Positions 55,636-58,446 of a stretch of DNA of 58,446 nt are shown here, piece by piece. The notes beneath the pieces are model-generated. The model had not been told where the DNA came from. It was given only the letters and a program-made list of their open reading frames with translations, and ran no database searches. The stretch lies in NCBI RefSeq assembly GCF_001936575.1, contig NZ_MSMP01000031.1, forward strand, positions 1 through 58,446, written 5' to 3'. Each line of letters opens with the position of its first letter. Positions within the stretch are counted from its first letter, which is position 1. The translations under genes were made by a program, and so were the position numbers. Source of the stretch: Tenacibaculum agarivorans. Lineage in GTDB: Bacteria > Bacteroidota > Bacteroidia > Flavobacteriales > Flavobacteriaceae.

Positions 55636-56910
55636 ATGTCTCTTTCAATAATAAAAAGCAAAAAGATAAACTGTTTTATGTTTAGTTTAATTAGTATTTC
55701 TTGCATTGCGCAAAACAAGAAATACTTTAGGCAATTAATGTATAACCATGTTTCTCCTTTTATTGAAATCAAAGGAATTCATCCCATAGACCAAATCACT
55801 GCTAGTAAGACTTCACATTATGTTTTCAAGTATAATTCATCAAACAAAATCTCTGAAATAATCAACAATCACTATCATACTGAAAAAGTACATCCTTTAG
55901 CTTCTTTAGGGGTTTATAAAGTAATTTTCGAATATAAAGAAGGAAAAGAAATTAGAACCTTTTATGATCCTAATAACAAAAGAGTTTCCAATGATAGAGG
56001 TGTTTATAAAGAAGTGTTTTCTCTTGATCAAGACAATACAAAAAAAAGACTAAATTTTTATGACTTAGATGATATTCCTATGGAATCTAATTGGAATATT
56101 ACAGAATATCAATGGCTAAAAACAAAAGAATATATCGTTGAAAAAAGATATAATTTAAATAGTGAGTTAACTGATTTATCTCCTTATTTTGAATTTGGTA
56201 TTACTGGAATTCAAATTAATAAACAAGGATTTCCTAAAGGACACTATAACTTGGATGAAAATCTTCAACCTATTAATAATGATGATGGAGTTGCCTCATA
56301 TCAAGATTCATATGATACAATGGGAAATCATATCAAATATACATATCATGATAAAGATGACAACCTCGTATTGAATCAATGGAATTATGCTATTGGTAAC
56401 AAAATATATGATAGCATTGGTAATACCATTAAGCTTGATTTATATGATGCCGATAATAACATTATAAGTTCACGTAGAATCTATTCAAATGCTACGGTAA
56501 AAGTAAATAACATAGCTTCTAAAAAAGATTCTCTTGAGATCACACAAAAAGCTTTAGGCTATTTAGAAGCTTTACAAAAGTTAAAACCTGAATTGATGAA
56601 CGAAGTTTTGAATGATAGTCTAAACAAAATTACTATTGGATACGATCGTTTTGAACGAAAACAATATGGAAGAGCTACCACAAAAAAACAAATGATTTCC
56701 TTTGCTAAAAATTGGAATAAGTCGGGTTCTAGATTTCCTTTTAATCCTAAAAATCAAATCAAGATTCTTGATATTTATAATCGTATTGCTTCTGTAAAGT
56801 TAATTTCTGACAATTGGGTAGAGTATCTTCAACTTATAAAACTTGATGGAAAATGGGAAATTATGAATTTAATTTGGCAATATAGAGATGTAAAAAGATA
56901 TGGAGACTAA
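55636..56910 (+). CDS. Exported protein with C-terminal lumazine-binding-like (SnoaL/NTF2-type) domain
   Basis: 424 residues. The N-terminus has a weak signal peptide (CFMFSLISISCIAQ, about 14-27). A middle part holds repeating strand units (EVFSLDQDNTKKRLNFYDLD, YDTMGNHIKYTYHDKDDNLV, YDSIGNTIKLDLYDADNNII) that resemble RHS/YD-type or MORN-like repeats. The last 120 residues (about 300-420, ALGYLEALQKLKPELMNEVL to WEIMNLIWQY) resemble putative lumazine-binding/DUF4440 domains of the NTF2 fold. The fusion is unusual. Function unknown. It stands alone between repeat-rich gaps, with a perfect palindrome over its promoter. Confidence 0.75.
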   Translation: MSLSIIKSKKINCFMFSLISISCIAQNKKYFRQLMYNHVSPFIEIKGIHPIDQITASKTSHYVFKYNSSNKISEIINNHYHTEKVHPLASLGVYKVIFEYKEGKEIRTFYDPNNKRVSNDRGVYKEVFSLDQDNTKKRLNFYDLDDIPMESNWNITEYQWLKTKEYIVEKRYNLNSELTDLSPYFEFGITGIQINKQGFPKGHYNLDENLQPINNDDGVASYQDSYDTMGNHIKYTYHDKDDNLVLNQWNYAIGNKIYDSIGNTIKLDLYDADNNIISSRRIYSNATVKVNNIASKKDSLEITQKALGYLEALQKLKPELMNEVLNDSLNKITIGYDRFERKQYGRATTKKQMISFAKNWNKSGSRFPFNPKNQIKILDIYNRIASVKLISDNWVEYLQLIKLDGKWEIMNLIWQYRDVKRYGD

Positions 56911-57019
56911 ATATTTTTAATTGAATAAAACAAATTAACCTGAATCGTGGATAAGTTTTTCATCTTGAGCATATGTCCAATGGTAGTTATAAATTGTAAA
57001 TGAGTAATTTTTGACATAA

Positions 57020-57158
57020 AAAAGAGGCTGTCTAAAAAGTATTTTTTAAAGGTCATTACGAAAAATTTTAATTTTGAAGTAATCTTATTATTAGTAACTT
57101 AAATTTTAAAAGATTCCTTCATTGTATTCGGAATGACAACTTTTCAGCTAGCCTCTTT
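57020..57158. repeat. MITE-like inverted-repeat element
   Basis: About 139 bp with imperfect terminal inverted repeats AAAGAGGCTGTCTAAAAAGT (57021) and ACTTTTCAGCTAGCCTCTTT (57139), plus inner GTCATTACGA and CGGAATGAC. No ORF. The GAGGCTGTCTAAAAAGT end type is common in flavobacterial intergenic repeats (general knowledge). It follows the gene ending at 56910; the rest of 56911-57184 holds nothing else. Confidence 0.6.
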
Positions 57159-57184
57159 AGGTTAAAACAATCCCCTCACGATTA

Positions 57185-57296
57185 TTAGAACCCATCAAAT
57201 CCTCCACCTGGTGGCTCTGGCGAAGCTGCCTGAACTTTCTTGGGACTTAATATTATAGGTACCTAACGCTGTTAATGCTGTTAATGCTGTATACTT
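57185..57296 (-). pseudogene. Truncated, frameshifted copy of the PEPPGGGF-tail gene
   Basis: Minus-strand DNA encodes KYTALTALTALGTY in one frame and, after a shift of frame, ILSPKKVQAASPEPPGGGFD plus GF and a stop at 57185. This matches the end of the gene at 46192-46386 with a 9-base duplication (TALTAL) and a net 2-base loss. The first 30 residues of the gene are missing. The remnant abuts the stop of the repeat protein at 57297, so an ancestral T9SS-gene/small-gene pair has decayed here. Confidence 0.75.
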
Positions 57297-58446
57297 TCAC
57301 TCTATAATCATTTTCTTAGTATCTATTTTATGGCTATCTACATATAATGTATAATAGTAAACTCCGCTAGGTAAAGATGAGCTATTAAAGAATATTTCTT
57401 GCTCTCCTCTCTCTTGTAAAAAAACAGTATCTATAACCTGACCAGAAGTATTACTAAATACTATTGCAGCTTTATCATTATTATAAGGCACAAAATATTT
57501 GATTGATGTTGTATTATTAAATGGGTTTGGTATATTCTGATATAAAATAGGTTGCTTGTTTTTTGAAAATACTTCTCCTGTACTTAATGTCCCACTACAA
57601 GCACATTCTTCTATTTGTGCTACTCTAGATAATAGATTATTTATTTGAGTTTGTTGAGCAGACAAAATCGGAGCTAAATCTACATCTACAGACCTTCCAT
57701 TTTCTATAGCAACAGTTAACATAGTTCCTGAAAGTGTAGCTGAAGTTAAATCTTGACGATCTGAATTTTCAAATACTGATAGATCTATACTATTACCGTT
57801 AGCTATACTTAAATTATTTCCTGATAACGTTAATGTTTGTTCATCTGTGTTATCTAAATACTTTCCTAAATCAACTGAAGTAGCATCATTTGACAAACTC
57901 AAGGTATTGCCTGATAAGCCTAAATCTTGATTGTCCGTATTATCCAAATAACCCGATAAATCAACTGTTTTACTGCTTCCTGAAATACTCAACTCATTAG
58001 ACGAAAAAGCTAATTCTTGACTATCTGTATTATCTAAATACTTTCCTAAATCAACCGAAGTAGCATCATTCGATAAACTCAAGGTATTACCTGATAAGCT
58101 TATATCTTGATTATCTGTTCCTATTCCATCTTGCAATGATGATAAATCAATAGTATTACCATTTAAAATACTCAAATCTGTTCCAGATAAAGAAATGGTT
58201 TGTCCATCGGTATTGTCTAAATATCCTGAAAGATCAACTGTAGTTCCATCATTGGTTAAACTCAAGGTATTGCCTAACAAATCTAAATCTTGATTGTCCG
58301 TATTATCCAAATAACCTGATAAATCAATAGCCTTAGTACTTCCTGAAATACGTAACTCATTAGATGAAAAAGCTAATTCTTGACTATCTGTATTATCTAA
58401 ATACTTTCCTAAATCAACTGAAGTAGCATCATTCGATAAACTCAAA
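57297..58446 (-). CDS. Beta-repeat T9SS surface protein, C-terminal part (continues beyond right edge)
   Basis: 382 residues visible; the frame is open at the right edge, so the ATG near 58445 is internal. It holds the tandem YLDNTD.Q / LSGNTLSLSNDATSVDLGK repeats, a coiled coil (ILSAQQTQINNLLSRV), a CACSGTLST motif and a T9SS type A sorting domain ending KKMIIE. The whole closely matches the end of the 1193-residue protein at 40502-44083, including PNPFNNTTSIKYFV. It is therefore a paralogue, in the same orientation about 14 kb away. A decayed PEPPGGGF gene lies directly after its stop. Confidence 0.92.
   Translation of the reverse strand, partial: LSLSNDATSVDLGKYLDNTDSQELAFSSNELRISGSTKAIDLSGYLDNTDNQDLDLLGNTLSLTNDGTTVDLSGYLDNTDGQTISLSGTDLSILNGNTIDLSSLQDGIGTDNQDISLSGNTLSLSNDATSVDLGKYLDNTDSQELAFSSNELSISGSSKTVDLSGYLDNTDNQDLGLSGNTLSLSNDATSVDLGKYLDNTDEQTLTLSGNNLSIANGNSIDLSVFENSDRQDLTSATLSGTMLTVAIENGRSVDVDLAPILSAQQTQINNLLSRVAQIEECACSGTLSTGEVFSKNKQPILYQNIPNPFNNTTSIKYFVPYNNDKAAIVFSNTSGQVIDTVFLQERGEQEIFFNSSSLPSGVYYYTLYVDSHKIDTKKMIIE

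Noticed and set aside
57185..57296. Intact second PEPPGGGF gene
   Set aside because: The frame shifts between GTY and ILSP, and the N-terminal part is missing.

Overview
The window (about 33% GC) comes from a marine-type Flavobacteriia chromosome, probably Flavobacteriaceae close to Tenacibaculum, Kordia or Aquimarina. The evidence is several giant secreted proteins with type IX secretion (T9SS) C-terminal sorting domains, SusC/FecA-style TonB-dependent receptors, FecI/FecR signalling, transmembrane TPR-HTH regulators, and TTG/TAnnTTTG promoters. No rRNA, tRNA, CRISPR array, phage module or intact insertion sequence was seen.

Layout. (1) 1-18.1 kb, minus strand: two giant paralogous surface proteins (the first runs off the left edge), a membrane HTH regulator, a TPR-membrane-HTH regulator, and an unlisted 56-residue ORF at 17944-18114. 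(2) 18.3-22.5 kb, plus strand: ECF sigma factor, FecR-like anti-sigma factor and a TonB-dependent receptor with an N-terminal signalling (STN) domain. This is a complete cell-surface signalling triad. (3) 23.0-30.6 kb, minus strand: an operon with a His-rich membrane peptide, ABC ATPase, siderophore-type TonB receptor, two ABC-2 permeases and an exported zinc-dependent desuccinylase/aspartoacylase-like hydrolase. (4) 30.9-40.5 kb, plus strand: small lipoproteins, YciI, GNAT, an LCIB-type carbonic anhydrase, a large BNR/VPS10-like protein, DUF4272, VOC and DUF2200 proteins. (5) 40.5-54.8 kb: a beta-repeat T9SS protein with its TPR-HTH regulator, then a giant LamG/leucine-rich T9SS protein with a tiny PEPPGGGF-tail gene overlapping its end and a divergent TPR-HTH regulator. 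(6) 55.6-58.4 kb: a lumazine-binding-like exported protein, a MITE-like repeat, a decayed copy of the PEPPGGGF gene and the C-terminal part of a second beta-repeat protein.

The main finding is a 27-bp promoter-like element, TAGGG-N16-TGTACA. It occurs exactly four times in intergenic DNA with invariant spacing. It lies 39-76 bp upstream of the two giant surface-protein genes, the small ORF/TPR-HTH operon, and the anti-sigma/receptor operon, always pointing towards the gene. I infer that the ECF sigma factor drives all four, so an outer-membrane receptor signal would control the giant adhesin-like proteins and their regulators.

A second inferred regulon rests on a shared operator, GCAACA-NN-GTTGC. 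It overlaps the promoter of the TonB/ABC operon and the promoter of the LCIB-type carbonic anhydrase. Given the His-rich peptide and zinc enzymes, a Fur-family zinc regulator (Zur-like) is the best guess.

Four TM-HTH regulators lie next to giant T9SS proteins, three of them with TPR domains. This suggests a recurring regulator/surface-protein pairing. Two composite intergenic repeats in inverted orientation flank the 16-kb region between 22.9 and 39.3 kb.
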